Assembly: GCF_030816475.1 (NCBI RefSeq)
Contig: NZ_JAUSXF010000001.1
Location: 4,092,001 to 4,156,000 of the forward strand
DNA from: Arthrobacter pascens
GTDB taxonomy: Bacteria > Actinomycetota > Actinomycetes > Actinomycetales > Micrococcaceae
Length of the DNA stretch: 64,000 nucleotides
Reading direction: 5' to 3'
Shown here: positions 47,107 to 55,402 of the stretch, in pieces
Numbering within the stretch: position 1 is the first letter of the stretch
How the letters are laid out: the number at the start of each line of letters is the position of its first letter
Made by a program: the position numbers and the translations under genes
The notes under the pieces: generated by a model
What the model was told of the DNA's origin: nothing
Seen by the model: the letters and a program-made list of their open reading frames with translations, nothing else
Database searches by the model: none

Positions 47107-47910
47107 TCAGCCGCCGGCCCACTCGCCGCGTTCCAGCATGACCATCTTGAGCAGATCCGCGCGGTCGGTCACGATGCCGTCCACGCCGAGGTCAAGCAGC
47201 CGCCGCATCTCCGCCGGATCATTGATGGTCCAGACGTGCACCACCAGGCCCAGGGCATGTGCACGCCGGATGTAGCCGTGGGTCACCACCCGGAAGGGGC
47301 CGTACCTGACCGGGACCTGAAGCGCGTGTACATCGCGCAGGGCGCGGCGGAGCACACTCCGGAGCAAGCGGACAGGCAGCAGGTTTCCCAGCGCAAAAAC
47401 CAGGGTATTCGTCGTCATCCCTGCTGACGATGCCACGGGCCGGCTGAGCAGTTTCAGCACAGCCCGGCGCCGCCGGTCCGAGAAGCTGGCCACCAGCACC
47501 CGGTGGTGTGCGCCGTGCCGTTCGATTCCAGCGGCGAGGCTTTTCACAGAGGTCCAGTCCTTGACGTCAACGTTCAGGCGGACGTCAGGGAACGCTGTCA
47601 CGAGGTCATCGAACAGCGGCACAGGCTCCCTCCCGCCGATGCGCGCGGCGGCAACCTCGGCGGCGGTGAGACCGGAGATCCGGCCGCGGCTGTCGGTGAC
47701 ACGATCCAGGGTGTCGTCATGGAAAACCAGCAGCACGCCGTCGGCAGTGGTCCGGACATCCGTTTCGAGGTACCGGTAACCGAGTTCGACGGCGGCGCGG
47801 AACGCGGCCATGGAGTTCTCCAGCCCCTCGGGCGAGAAACCCCGGTGGGCCAGGGCCACTGGGCGGGGGGGACGGGCAGCACCCGGAACGTCGAAAAAAG
47901 GCTCGGTCAC
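47107..47910 (-). CDS. Glycerophosphodiester phosphodiesterase family protein
   Basis: 267 residues from GTG 47910; frame continues upstream without family similarity. GDPD landmarks are LAHRGFSPEGLENSMAAFRAAVELG, the metal-binding YLETDVRTTADGVLLVFHDDTLDRVT and the terminal VHVWTINDPAEMRRLLDLGVDGIVTD. It likely hydrolyses glycerophosphodiesters from lipids to glycerol 3-phosphate. No signal peptide, therefore probably cytoplasmic. TACGCT six bases upstream of the GTG suggests its own leaderless promoter, although it follows a small gene by only 28 bases. Confidence 0.92.
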   Translation of the reverse strand: MTEPFFDVPGAARPPRPVALAHRGFSPEGLENSMAAFRAAVELGYRYLETDVRTTADGVLLVFHDDTLDRVTDSRGRISGLTAAEVAAARIGGREPVPLFDDLVTAFPDVRLNVDVKDWTSVKSLAAGIERHGAHHRVLVASFSDRRRRAVLKLLSRPVASSAGMTTNTLVFALGNLLPVRLLRSVLRRALRDVHALQVPVRYGPFRVVTHGYIRRAHALGLVVHVWTINDPAEMRRLLDLGVDGIVTDRADLLKMVMLERGEWAGG

Positions 47911-47916
47911 GCTGCG

Positions 47917-47922
47917 AGCGTA
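47917..47922 (-). promoter_or_regulatory. -10 hexamer TACGCT of leaderless GDPD gene
   Basis: On the minus strand TACGCT ends six bases before the GTG start at 47910. Confidence 0.4.
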
Positions 47923-47938
47923 CCCGAGCGACGCCTCT

Positions 47939-48187
47939 TCAGTCGTGCCTTGGCACGATCTCCACGCCGTCGCTGCAGTGCAGCAGGATGCGGCCGCGGC
48001 CGCCGTCCAGGTCGACCCAGACAGCCGTGTGGTCCCACGTGATGGCATCCACGAGGCCGCCGGTTTCGAAGCCTGGCGTAAGGCGAACGCCCACGCGGTC
48101 GCCCTGCCTCAGTTCTTTCCAATGGGCTTCCGGCTGCGCAGCGTGCAGCGATGCCTCAGCTGCACGCTCGTTGACGTTCTTTGCCAT
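47939..48187 (-). CDS. Small protein of unknown function
   Basis: 82 residues. The ATG has GAGGGGACATC before it, a strong ribosome binding site. N-terminal helix rich in Ala and Glu, then a strand-rich part (QGDRVGVRLTPGF..TAVWVDLDGGRGRILLHCSDGVEIV) that could form a small beta barrel, as in DUF1918- or KOW-like RNA/protein-binding folds. Not assigned to a family by me. Upstream of the GDPD gene on the same strand with a 28-base gap. Confidence 0.6.
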   Translation of the reverse strand: MAKNVNERAAEASLHAAQPEAHWKELRQGDRVGVRLTPGFETGGLVDAITWDHTAVWVDLDGGRGRILLHCSDGVEIVPRHD

Positions 48188-48291
48188 GATGTCCCCTCAA
48201 ACCGCGGATCGGTCTCCGTCAGCCACGCTACGGTCCGAAGGTAAACGCCAGGTGAGCATCAGCTGTGAAATCCCCGGCCAGCCGCTGAAGA

Positions 48292-49110
48292 CTACGGAAG
48301 CTTGACGCCAAGGGCCGCCAGCCTGGCTTCGAGGACCTGGGCAACGCCGTCGTCGTCGAAATGGGGCGCCTGCTGGCCGGCGGCACGGATTGCCTCCGGG
48401 TGGCCGCTGGCCATGGCATAACCGTGTCCCGCCCAGCGCAGCATCTCGATGTCGTTGGGCATGTCGCCGAAGGCCACCACGTCGGCGGCGTCGATCCCCA
48501 GCGACCTCGCGTACTCGGCGAGGGTGACGGCCTTGTTGACGCCCGGCCGGGACAGCTCCAGCATGGCCACGGTGGGCGCGGAGTGGGTAGTGGCAGCCAG
48601 ATGCGCGACGGCGGGTCCCACCTCGGCCAGGAACTCGTCCGCTGTGCCCTCCCGCACGATCGCGAGGAACTTCACCACTGCATCATCGGCGGCCAGCGTC
48701 TCGGCCAGCGGTGCGGGCTTGAACTCCCCCAGCAGTTCGCTGGATCCGTTTTCGATGAAGCCGGGCTCCAGGTGGAATCCGGTCAGGGTCTCTGCTGCGA
48801 ACAGGGCTGTCGGCCGCAGGTCCTTGATGATCCGCCGGATTTCCAGCACAGCTTCGAGGCTCAGCGTCCGCGCGGACACGAGTTGGTCTGTCTCCAGGTT
48901 CCAGACCACTGCCCCGTTGGAGCAGATCACTGTGCCGGCGTGGCCGAGCTGTTCTTCCAGGGGGTGGAGCCAGCGCGGTGGGCGGCCGGTCACGAAAACG
49001 AGTTCGATGCCAGCGTCCCGGCAGGCGTGGAAGGCGCGGACTGTGCGGTCACTGATCTTTCCGTCGTGCCCAAGAATCGTTCCGTCCATGTCACTTGCTA
49101 CCAGCCGCAT
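48292..49110 (-). CDS. Cof-type HAD hydrolase
   Basis: 272 residues. HAD motifs: VASDMDGTILGHDGKI (I), VFVTGRPPRWL (II), VAFGDMPNDIEMLRWAGHGYAMASGHP (IV). The C2 cap lies between motifs II and III as in the Cof family. It probably dephosphorylates a sugar or nucleotide phosphate. TAGACT six bases before the ATG indicates a leaderless transcript. Related to, but not a close copy of, the HAD gene at 9039-9899. Confidence 0.9.
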   Translation of the reverse strand: MRLVASDMDGTILGHDGKISDRTVRAFHACRDAGIELVFVTGRPPRWLHPLEEQLGHAGTVICSNGAVVWNLETDQLVSARTLSLEAVLEIRRIIKDLRPTALFAAETLTGFHLEPGFIENGSSELLGEFKPAPLAETLAADDAVVKFLAIVREGTADEFLAEVGPAVAHLAATTHSAPTVAMLELSRPGVNKAVTLAEYARSLGIDAADVVAFGDMPNDIEMLRWAGHGYAMASGHPEAIRAAGQQAPHFDDDGVAQVLEARLAALGVKLP

Positions 49111-49116
49111 CCTGCC

Positions 49117-49122
49117 AGTCTA
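49117..49122 (-). promoter_or_regulatory. -10 hexamer TAGACT of leaderless HAD gene
   Basis: On the minus strand TAGACT ends six bases before the ATG start at 49110. Confidence 0.5.
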
Positions 49123-49323
49123 CGTGGGCTCAGGTCCCCGGGACCCCGGAGGACCGGCCTTCGCTGCCCGGAAGTGTGTCGCCCCGAGACCTTTCTTGAC
49201 GCTTCACTACGCCGTATTGAGCCTGCGCGACGCCGCGTGACTGTGCGTGTCAGGCATCGTTGTGGCACTGCCGCAGCTCTCCGTAATCTCGTCTCCAGTA
49301 ACCGCCCCAGCAAAGGAATTTCC

Positions 49324-50508
49324 ATGTCAGCACCCCAGGACAAGAGTCCGCAGAACGAACCGGGCTCAACCCGCATCGTTGCCGGCCAGACAGCCTCCCC
49401 CAAGCGCCCCCTTGGCTTCAAGATCGGTATTGTGGCCGGCATCCTGGCCCTGGTGGGCGGCGGCGTAGCCGTTGCCTCCTCCGTGTCAGCAAACAACGCC
49501 AGCAGTTCAACCCAGCAGGCAGCGGCACCTGCGAACAACGCTGCGGCTGAGCTGAAGCTGGGCTATTTCGCGAACGTTACGCACGCTCCCGCGCTGGTGG
49601 GCCTGAGCAAGGGCTTCCTCCAGGACGCGCTGGGCAGCACCAAGCTCAGCACCCAGGTCTTCAACGCCGGCCCGGCAGCGATCGAGGCGCTGAACGCCGG
49701 CGCGATCGACGCCGCGTATGTCGGTCCCAACCCGGCCATCAACTCCTTCGTCAAGAGCCAGGGCGAGTCCGTCAGCATCATCGCCGGCGCCGCGGCAGGC
49801 GGCGCGCAGCTGGTGGTCCGGCCGACCATTAATTCCGCAGCGGACCTCAAGGGCAAGACCCTGGCGACCCCGCAGCTTGGCGGCACCCAGGATGTGGCGC
49901 TGCGTGCCTGGCTCACCAGCCAGGGCTACAAGACCAACGTGGACGGCAGCGGGGACGTGGCGATTAACCCCACTGACAACGCCCAGACGCTGAAGCTGTT
50001 CCAGGACGGAAAGCTCGACGGCGCCTGGCTGCCTGAGCCCTGGGCCTCCCGCCTGGTGCTCCAGGCCGGAGCCAAGGTCCTGGTGGACGAAAAGGACCTG
50101 TGGGACGGCTCGCTCTCCGGCAAACCGGGAGAGTTCCCCACCACCATCCTGATCGTGAACAAGAAATTCGCCGCCGAGCACCCGGACACGGTCAAGGCAC
50201 TGCTCAAGGGCCACGCCAAGTCAGTGGACTGGCTCAACACGGCATCGGCTGACGAAAAGGCAAGCGTCATTAATACCGCCCTCAAGACCGCTGCCGGTGC
50301 CGAGCTCAGTTCCGATGTCATCCAGCGGTCGCTGCAGAACATTGTGTTTACAGTGGACCCGCTGGCTGGCACCTACAAGAAACTCCTGCAGGACGGCGTC
50401 ACTGCCGGTACCACCAAGCAGGCCGACATCAACGGCATCTTCGACCTGACGGCCCTTAACGAAGTCACCGGGGAGAAGACCTCAGCCGCCGGGCTGGGCA
50501 AGGAGTAG
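49324..50508 (+). CDS. NMT1/SsuA-type ABC transporter substrate-binding protein, orphan
   Basis: 394 residues. N-terminal basic part, then a hydrophobic segment (GIVAGILALVGGGVAVASSVSA, about 35-57), then the type-II periplasmic-binding fold: LKLGYFANVTHAPALVGLSKGFL, FNAGPAAIEALNAGAIDAAYVGPNPA and GAWLPEPWASRL, as in aliphatic sulfonate, taurine and nitrate binding proteins. There is no cysteine anywhere in the protein, so it cannot be a lipoprotein, unlike most Gram-positive binding proteins. It is presumably secreted or held by an uncleaved signal helix. No permease or ATPase gene is adjacent. AAAGGA precedes the ATG. A strong terminator follows. Confidence 0.85.
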   Translation: MSAPQDKSPQNEPGSTRIVAGQTASPKRPLGFKIGIVAGILALVGGGVAVASSVSANNASSSTQQAAAPANNAAAELKLGYFANVTHAPALVGLSKGFLQDALGSTKLSTQVFNAGPAAIEALNAGAIDAAYVGPNPAINSFVKSQGESVSIIAGAAAGGAQLVVRPTINSAADLKGKTLATPQLGGTQDVALRAWLTSQGYKTNVDGSGDVAINPTDNAQTLKLFQDGKLDGAWLPEPWASRLVLQAGAKVLVDEKDLWDGSLSGKPGEFPTTILIVNKKFAAEHPDTVKALLKGHAKSVDWLNTASADEKASVINTALKTAAGAELSSDVIQRSLQNIVFTVDPLAGTYKKLLQDGVTAGTTKQADINGIFDLTALNEVTGEKTSAAGLGKE

Positions 50509-50532
50509 CCCAGAGCATAGTGATCCCCGGCT

Positions 50533-50571
50533 GCGTGAGTGCTGGTCCGGAATGCGGACCAGCACTCACGC
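50533..50571 (+). terminator. Strong hairpin terminator after binding-protein gene
   Basis: 17-base perfect arms GCGTGAGTGCTGGTCCG (50533-50549) and its complement (50555-50571), with a 5-base loop, starting 24 bases after the stop. A T-rich run (TTTTCG) follows within ten bases. Confidence 0.85.
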
Positions 50572-50642
50572 GGTGCGTTTTCGTCGACGTTGCCCCGCTC
50601 CGACGGTAAGGTGTGATGCACAGCTGTCCAGGGGGAATTGCT

Positions 50643-51047
50643 ATGACAAATGATCAGATCGTGCAATGGCAGTGCGACAAGTGCGGCGGGGATGTTGCAG
50701 GCTCAGAAGGCTACCTTTCCGTTGACATGCCCGCCGTGAATCTTGCCGAGCGGGCCCGGCAGGAGCGGGAGATCCATCACGGCACGCCTGCAACAGGCGG
50801 ACTCGGGCCCGTACCGGATACCGCAGAGCAGCCCGAGAAAGTTCAATGGCGGGTACACCACAGTGCCTGTGACCCGGACTCGGGCAGCATGAGCTACGGC
50901 ATCGACGTAGCGGACATAGCAGCTCTTTCGCGGGTGCTTGCCTGGACGCTGCATTTCATGGACACCAAGGACTGGATCAGGCATACCGACTGGACGTCCT
51001 TCGTGCGCGCCAGGACAGGCGTGGACCTGCGGCGCGAACGGGCCTAG
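50643..51047 (+). CDS. Small protein with N-terminal CxxC zinc-ribbon-like motif
   Basis: 134 residues from ATG 50643, preceded by CCAGGGGGAATT. Residues 10-16 contain CDKCGG, and a single Cys at ~85 (HHSACDPD) may complete a zinc site. The rest is mixed helix and strand with a basic C-terminus. No membrane segment. I do not recognise the family; similar proteins appear as hypothetical in actinobacteria. Convergent with the GT9 gene pair. Confidence 0.6.
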   Translation: MTNDQIVQWQCDKCGGDVAGSEGYLSVDMPAVNLAERARQEREIHHGTPATGGLGPVPDTAEQPEKVQWRVHHSACDPDSGSMSYGIDVADIAALSRVLAWTLHFMDTKDWIRHTDWTSFVRARTGVDLRRERA

Positions 51048-51123
51048 CAGAGCCGGTATTGGCTGTCCCGCACGCATTGTACCGGCACAGCGGGAAACGC
51101 TCAGGTGGCAGGGGGCCCGCTGC

Positions 51124-52071
51124 TTAGAGAAGGCCCAACTCCCTGACTGCCGCAAGAACGTCAGGGACCGAAACGGCCAGCAGCGCCGGATCCGGGTCCT
51201 TGGCAAAAGTGTCGCCTCGCCGCAGTTCAGCACGCGTCAGGACCACATGCGGACCGGGCGGCGGCCCCCAGATTTCAGGTGGCGCCGGTCCGAATAGAAC
51301 AACCGAGGACGTGCCGTACGCGGTGGCCAGGTGCGCGGCACCTGTATCGGCGGAGATGACGAGCCGGGCTGCGGCGATAGTTGCCGCAAATTCGCCGAGG
51401 CTCAAGTTTCCCGCCAGGACAGCGGTATCGGACAGGCCTGCACGGCGGCACACATCAAGCGCGCGTTCACGCTCACCTGCCCCGCCGGTAAAAATAACGT
51501 GATGACCCGCCCCCGCAAGGTACGCGGCGACGGCGGCGAAACGCTCCGCGGGCCAGAGCCGGCTTCCGTAGGCGGCTCCGACATGCAGCACCGTTGACCC
51601 CGGTACCGGGCTGGCCACAGCGGGAACGCTGAGCCGGAAGTCAAGGGGATCCGCTTCGATCCCATGCCATTCCAGGAGCCTGACCCATCTTTCCCGCTCA
51701 TGGAGTTCCGGCTGCCAGCATGGCCCGTCACGGTACCGGCTGCGGTGGCCGATGGTCCGGCGGGCACGCAGGGCCTCGATCCTGTCCTGGCTCTCCGGAC
51801 CGCTGCCGTGGAGGTTCACTGCCACATCCACCAGGCCGGGTTTCACCGGCAACGGTTCATCCAGCCCGTGCGTGGGCAGCAGTTCATAGCCGCCTACCAG
51901 ACCGAGGGCTTCGGTAAGCCACGCCTGCGCCGCATACCGCAGCCTGTGGCCGGGAAAGGCGCGGCGAAGGGCATGCAGGGCCGGAACCGCCACCAGAAGG
52001 TCGCCCAGTTTCAGCGCCCGCAGCACCAGCAGTTCAGGTTTCCCGTCCTGTTTCCCGTCCTGGAGCGTCAT
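51124..52071 (-). CDS. Glycosyltransferase family 9 (heptosyltransferase-like), second of pair
   Basis: 315 residues. Start set at ATG 52071, which overlaps the previous stop as ATGA; ATG 52080 is an alternative. GT-B fold features: LLVLRALKLGDLLVAVPALHALRRAFPGHRL at the start, VLHVGAAYGSRLWPAERFAAVAAYL in the middle, VISADTGAAHLATAYGTSSVVLFGP near the C-terminus. GT9 enzymes of Gram-negative bacteria add heptoses to lipopolysaccharide, which this organism lacks, so the acceptor must be something else, such as a wall polymer, a surface glycan or a secondary metabolite. Confidence 0.9.
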   Translation of the reverse strand: MTLQDGKQDGKPELLVLRALKLGDLLVAVPALHALRRAFPGHRLRYAAQAWLTEALGLVGGYELLPTHGLDEPLPVKPGLVDVAVNLHGSGPESQDRIEALRARRTIGHRSRYRDGPCWQPELHERERWVRLLEWHGIEADPLDFRLSVPAVASPVPGSTVLHVGAAYGSRLWPAERFAAVAAYLAGAGHHVIFTGGAGERERALDVCRRAGLSDTAVLAGNLSLGEFAATIAAARLVISADTGAAHLATAYGTSSVVLFGPAPPEIWGPPPGPHVVLTRAELRRGDTFAKDPDPALLAVSVPDVLAAVRELGLL

Positions 52072-53216
52072 GCCTTCCAATCCCCCGAAAAGGCTGCAGT
52101 TGCGGCGAGGCTGCGGACGTCCTCGTGGACTTCCCGCACGCCGACCTCGGCCACTACCGAGTCATCGTGGGGACATCGCGGTGCCGTCCAGCCAACCTGT
52201 GTGACGTCTATCCCGCAGGTCGGGCAGGTGGTCACCCAGGAAGCGTGGACGCGGTGAAGGCTCCGGCCCAAAGCTCCGGCGTTGATGACGTTTCCGGCCC
52301 AGAAAATGCCCACGGTGGGGACCCCGAGGGCCTGGGCGAGATGCCGGGGACCGCTATCGTTGCCAACCACCACTGCACTGCGGGAAAGGAGCGCCACGAG
52401 GCCTGCCATGTCCAGTTCTCCCGCCACGGAACGGATAGCTGCAGATCCTGCCAGCGTCACGATCCGCTCTGCCAGCTGCCTTTCGGACCTGTCGCCGATT
52501 ACCACCACGTGGCAGCCGTCGGCGGCACAGGCGATCGCCAGCTCCGCAAAGCGGTCCGCGGGCCAGCGCCGTCGCTGGTCGGTGGCACCGGGATGCAGTA
52601 CCACCAGCGGCTGGGCGTTTGTTTCCGCGATACCTTCCGGTAATCCGACGGAGTCTGCCGCGGTCAGCCTCGCTTCCAGGTCCACCGGAAAGGCTCCCGC
52701 AAATCCGGCCACCTCCAAGGCCCGCAGCGGCTCATGCTGATAGTAGAGATAGGGAACTGTCCGCTCCAGGCTGGCCGCATCCGCTGTTCGCGTGCCCACG
52801 GTATGACGGGCTCCGAGGCGGAGCAGGAACGGATTCGAGTATCGCCCTCCGCCATGGAGCTGGACGGCAAGGTCGAAGCGCTGCTCCCGCATCTCCGCGA
52901 AGAAGCGGTCCAGCTCATCGGGGTCTTCTTCACCGGGCCGGACCCCCTCGGCAAACGGCAGGAGGCGCACCTCGTCCACAGGACTGTTCGTCGCTTCAAT
53001 GAGGGCCTGGTGCACAGGCGTTCCCAGCAGGGTGACCGTCGCCCCGGGGTAGGCAGCCTTGAGCGCGGCCATGGCGGGAATGGCAAAGATCAGGTCTCCC
53101 AGTCCGCCGCCGCGGAGGACCGCAATCCGGGAGACGCCGTCGAACTTTTCCAGGACGGGGCCCACACCGATGCCGCGACGGACCGAACCGCCGAATTCTG
53201 CCGTCAACTGCTCCAC
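52068..53216 (-). CDS. Glycosyltransferase family 9 (heptosyltransferase-like), first of pair
   Basis: 382 residues. Features: IAVLRGGGLGDLIFAIPAMAALKAAYPGATVTLLG, LAVQLHGGGRYSNPFLLRLGA, VVLHPGATDQRRRWPADRFAELA and VVVGNDSGPRHLAQALGVPTVGIFW, which are the conserved GT9 blocks; the last 90 residues contain a TCPTCGIDVTQVGWTAPRCPHD cluster of Cys/His that may bind zinc. It is longer than its partner and probably adds a different sugar or acts at an earlier step. The two genes are coupled by a 4-base overlap. Nearby sugar kinase belongs to another unit on the same strand. Confidence 0.9.
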   Translation of the reverse strand: MEQLTAEFGGSVRRGIGVGPVLEKFDGVSRIAVLRGGGLGDLIFAIPAMAALKAAYPGATVTLLGTPVHQALIEATNSPVDEVRLLPFAEGVRPGEEDPDELDRFFAEMREQRFDLAVQLHGGGRYSNPFLLRLGARHTVGTRTADAASLERTVPYLYYQHEPLRALEVAGFAGAFPVDLEARLTAADSVGLPEGIAETNAQPLVVLHPGATDQRRRWPADRFAELAIACAADGCHVVVIGDRSERQLAERIVTLAGSAAIRSVAGELDMAGLVALLSRSAVVVGNDSGPRHLAQALGVPTVGIFWAGNVINAGALGRSLHRVHASWVTTCPTCGIDVTQVGWTAPRCPHDDSVVAEVGVREVHEDVRSLAATAAFSGDWKA

Positions 53217-53350
53217 GGAGGCTCCCTTCGGTTCAGGCGGCCCTTACGCACTGTTCCTTTGCCGCCGTCGGCCGCTTGCTTGTGCAGCCACAATACGGCG
53301 ATCCGGCCAAAGGCGCGAGAAGGGCACCCTCCCCCCACTGGCCGTCGAGC

Positions 53351-54289
53351 TCAAAAGCCCGGAACGGCATTCAGTTCTGCTCGCGTGGGCGGGTTCGCTC
53401 CCGGCCGGGACACGGTGACGGCGGCGGCCCGGGACGCGTGGCCCAGGAGTTCCTCCAGTCCCTCGGCCGGAAGCTCGCGGAGGTCCTTGCGGTTCTGGGC
53501 GCCGTCCAGGCCGCGGTCCACGATGCCGGAGAGCAGCGCCGCCATGAAGGAATCGCCTGCGCCCACCGTATCCGCCACGTCCACCCGGGGAGGGACACAC
53601 TCGGCTTCGCCGGCTGCCGTGATGCCCCACGGACCGGTCGCCCCCCGGGTGACCACCACCATGGCCGGTCCCCCGGAGCCTCCCAATTTAAGCCAGCGGC
53701 GGGCCGAATCCAGGACGTCTTCCCCGGGGTAAAGCCATCCCAGGTCCTCATCGGAGGCCTTGACGACATCCGCCAGGCTGACGAACTTCTCAGCCTGCCG
53801 GCGCGCGTAGTCCACGTCCCCGATAATGCTGGGCCGGCAGTTGGGGTCAAAGCTGATGGTCGCAAAGGGGTGGGCCTGCTCGACGGCGGCCAGCACGTCG
53901 GCGGCACCGGGGGCCAGCATGGTGGCGATGGATCCGGTGTGCAGCAGGGTGGTTCCCTGCAGCATGAAGGCCAGGCGGTCTTTCAGGCCGGGAAGCTCCC
54001 AGGTGAGGTCGAACGTGTAGGCAGCGGCGCCGTCGTCGTCAATCAGGGCGGTGGCAACGCTGGTGGGAAGATCGTCAGGGCCCAGCGGAAGCATCACGGA
54101 ACTGGAGCGGAGGTGCGCAGCCACCGCATCCCCGTAGGCGTCCCGCCCGTAGCGGCCGATGAACTGTACCGGGTGGTCAAGGCGGGCAAGGCCCACGGCA
54201 ACATTCAGGGGACTGCCGCCCACATGGGCTTCAATGCCTGAAGCGCGCTGGACAACGTCGACCAGGCCCTCGCCGATGACGGTGAGCAT
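53351..54289 (-). CDS. PfkB family fructokinase-like sugar kinase
   Basis: 312 residues from ATG 54289 (MLTVIGEGLVDVV) with GGGAGAG upstream. PfkB blocks: HVGGSPLNVAVGLARLDHPVQFIGRYG, DPNCRPSIIGD, LGADG-type segment and the anion hole VDVADTVGAGDSFMAALLSG with the base Asp in GAGDSF. It most resembles fructokinase/2-keto-3-deoxygluconate kinase types. The alpha/beta hydrolase gene ends two bases upstream, so both are on one transcript. Substrate not proven. Confidence 0.9.
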   Translation of the reverse strand: MLTVIGEGLVDVVQRASGIEAHVGGSPLNVAVGLARLDHPVQFIGRYGRDAYGDAVAAHLRSSSVMLPLGPDDLPTSVATALIDDDGAAAYTFDLTWELPGLKDRLAFMLQGTTLLHTGSIATMLAPGAADVLAAVEQAHPFATISFDPNCRPSIIGDVDYARRQAEKFVSLADVVKASDEDLGWLYPGEDVLDSARRWLKLGGSGGPAMVVVTRGATGPWGITAAGEAECVPPRVDVADTVGAGDSFMAALLSGIVDRGLDGAQNRKDLRELPAEGLEELLGHASRAAAVTVSRPGANPPTRAELNAVPGF

Positions 54290-54291
54290 GC

Positions 54292-55137
54292 TTATACTCT
54301 CCCAGAGAAGCGGGCCCGGGAAATACGGGTTGGCTGGCCCAGGAGCCCCTGTACCAGTTCGCGGCATTTCTTGTAGGCGGCGGATCTCGGATCGATGAGC
54401 GCGTAGTGGTCGCCCGGAACCTTGGTCAGCTGCGGAGGGAACGGTGCCCTCCGTCCGGCTGCCACATACGCTTCCGACTGGCTCAACGGAACGTCGGCGT
54501 CCGCCGTGGCATGGACAACGTGGACGGGAAGGTCAAGCGGGAGGGCGGACATGGGGTCCGCATACTTGTGGCGCAGCGGATATTTCGACGACGATCCGCC
54601 CATCAGGTTGCTCACGGCACCGCTGCTGAGGTCCTGTTTCTCCGCCGCGGCAAGGTTGAGCAGCCCGGACTGGCTCACCACGCCGGTCAGGAGCACGGCC
54701 TGGTCACCGGCGTTTCGCCTGACCTGGCGGTCCGCGTCCGCCAGGCCAAGCTGCGAGAGCCTGCTCCTGCCGGCGGCCCAGGTTGCCAGATGGCCTCCTG
54801 CGGAATGGCCCAGCGCCACCACAGAGCCCAGTTTGAGGGCATGGGCGGCGGCGATGTCCCTGAGCTTGTCGATTCCGGCCAGCACGTCTTCAAAGGTGTG
54901 GGGCCAGCCTCCGCCATTACCCGCGCGGCGGTACTCAAGGTTCCAGGCGGCCATCCCGTGCGCGGCCAGGTCCTTGGCGATCGGCTCCCCCAGTTCTGCG
55001 CCGTACTGCGAGCGCCAGTAGCCTCCGTGGATCACGACCACTACGCCGAAATGCGACGAGCCATCGGGCAGTTCGGGCAGGAAAAGCTCACCCCACTGGC
55101 TTGGATCCCCGCCGTACTGATACTTGTGCCGCTTCAC
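54292..55137 (-). CDS. Alpha/beta hydrolase fold protein
   Basis: 281 residues from GTG 55137, which has CAGGAGGA at a spacing of five bases, far better than ATG 55167. Serine hydrolase features: oxyanion VVVIHGGYWRSQYG, nucleophile in ALGHSAGGHLATW, acid in HATADADVPLS, and base His in VPGDHYALIDP. The HGGYW motif and size recall bacterial kynurenine formamidases and carboxylesterases. It precedes the sugar kinase in the same transcript, which may hint at sugar-ester substrates. Not assigned more closely. Confidence 0.85.
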   Translation of the reverse strand: MKRHKYQYGGDPSQWGELFLPELPDGSSHFGVVVVIHGGYWRSQYGAELGEPIAKDLAAHGMAAWNLEYRRAGNGGGWPHTFEDVLAGIDKLRDIAAAHALKLGSVVALGHSAGGHLATWAAGRSRLSQLGLADADRQVRRNAGDQAVLLTGVVSQSGLLNLAAAEKQDLSSGAVSNLMGGSSSKYPLRHKYADPMSALPLDLPVHVVHATADADVPLSQSEAYVAAGRRAPFPPQLTKVPGDHYALIDPRSAAYKKCRELVQGLLGQPTRISRARFSGRV

Positions 55138-55355
55138 TGCATCCTCCTGTACGTCCCCCTGGGGCACCTGCCGCCGCGGGCCGCCGTCCTTGGAAAGGCT
55201 CGGCCCCGGGGCATCAGCCCTCCTCCGAGCCTACAGGGAGGTTCGCGGCCGGTCCGGGAGGTTCCGAAGTTCGCAACAACCGACCGGGCATTTCCATCTG
55301 CCGGCCCGACACGGGCCACTTCGTCATCATGACCGTGCCGGGTCCACCCATGCAG

Positions 55356-55361
55356 TATTGT
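55356..55361 (+). promoter_or_regulatory. Candidate -10 TATTGT for the deacetylase gene
   Basis: TATTGT lies 41 bases before the ATG at 55403 in the 265-base divergent region between the hydrolase and deacetylase genes, which otherwise shows nothing recognisable. No -35 match. Confidence 0.3.
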
Positions 55362-55402
55362 TCGCTGGGAAGCCACAAGAACGAACAGAACCAGGAATGT
55401 GC

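Noticed and set aside
49196..49220. TTGACG...TATTGA promoter before the binding protein
   Set aside because: The spacer is only 13 bases, too short for a standard sigma-70-type promoter.
48361..49323. Upstream extension of the solute-binding protein
   Set aside because: Antisense to the HAD gene; ATG 49324 with AAAGGA upstream starts a normal signal-bearing protein.
51124..53216. Lipopolysaccharide heptosyltransferases
   Set aside because: The window has Gram-positive surface genes (WXG100, lipoproteins) and no other LPS genes, so only the fold is claimed, not the LPS role.
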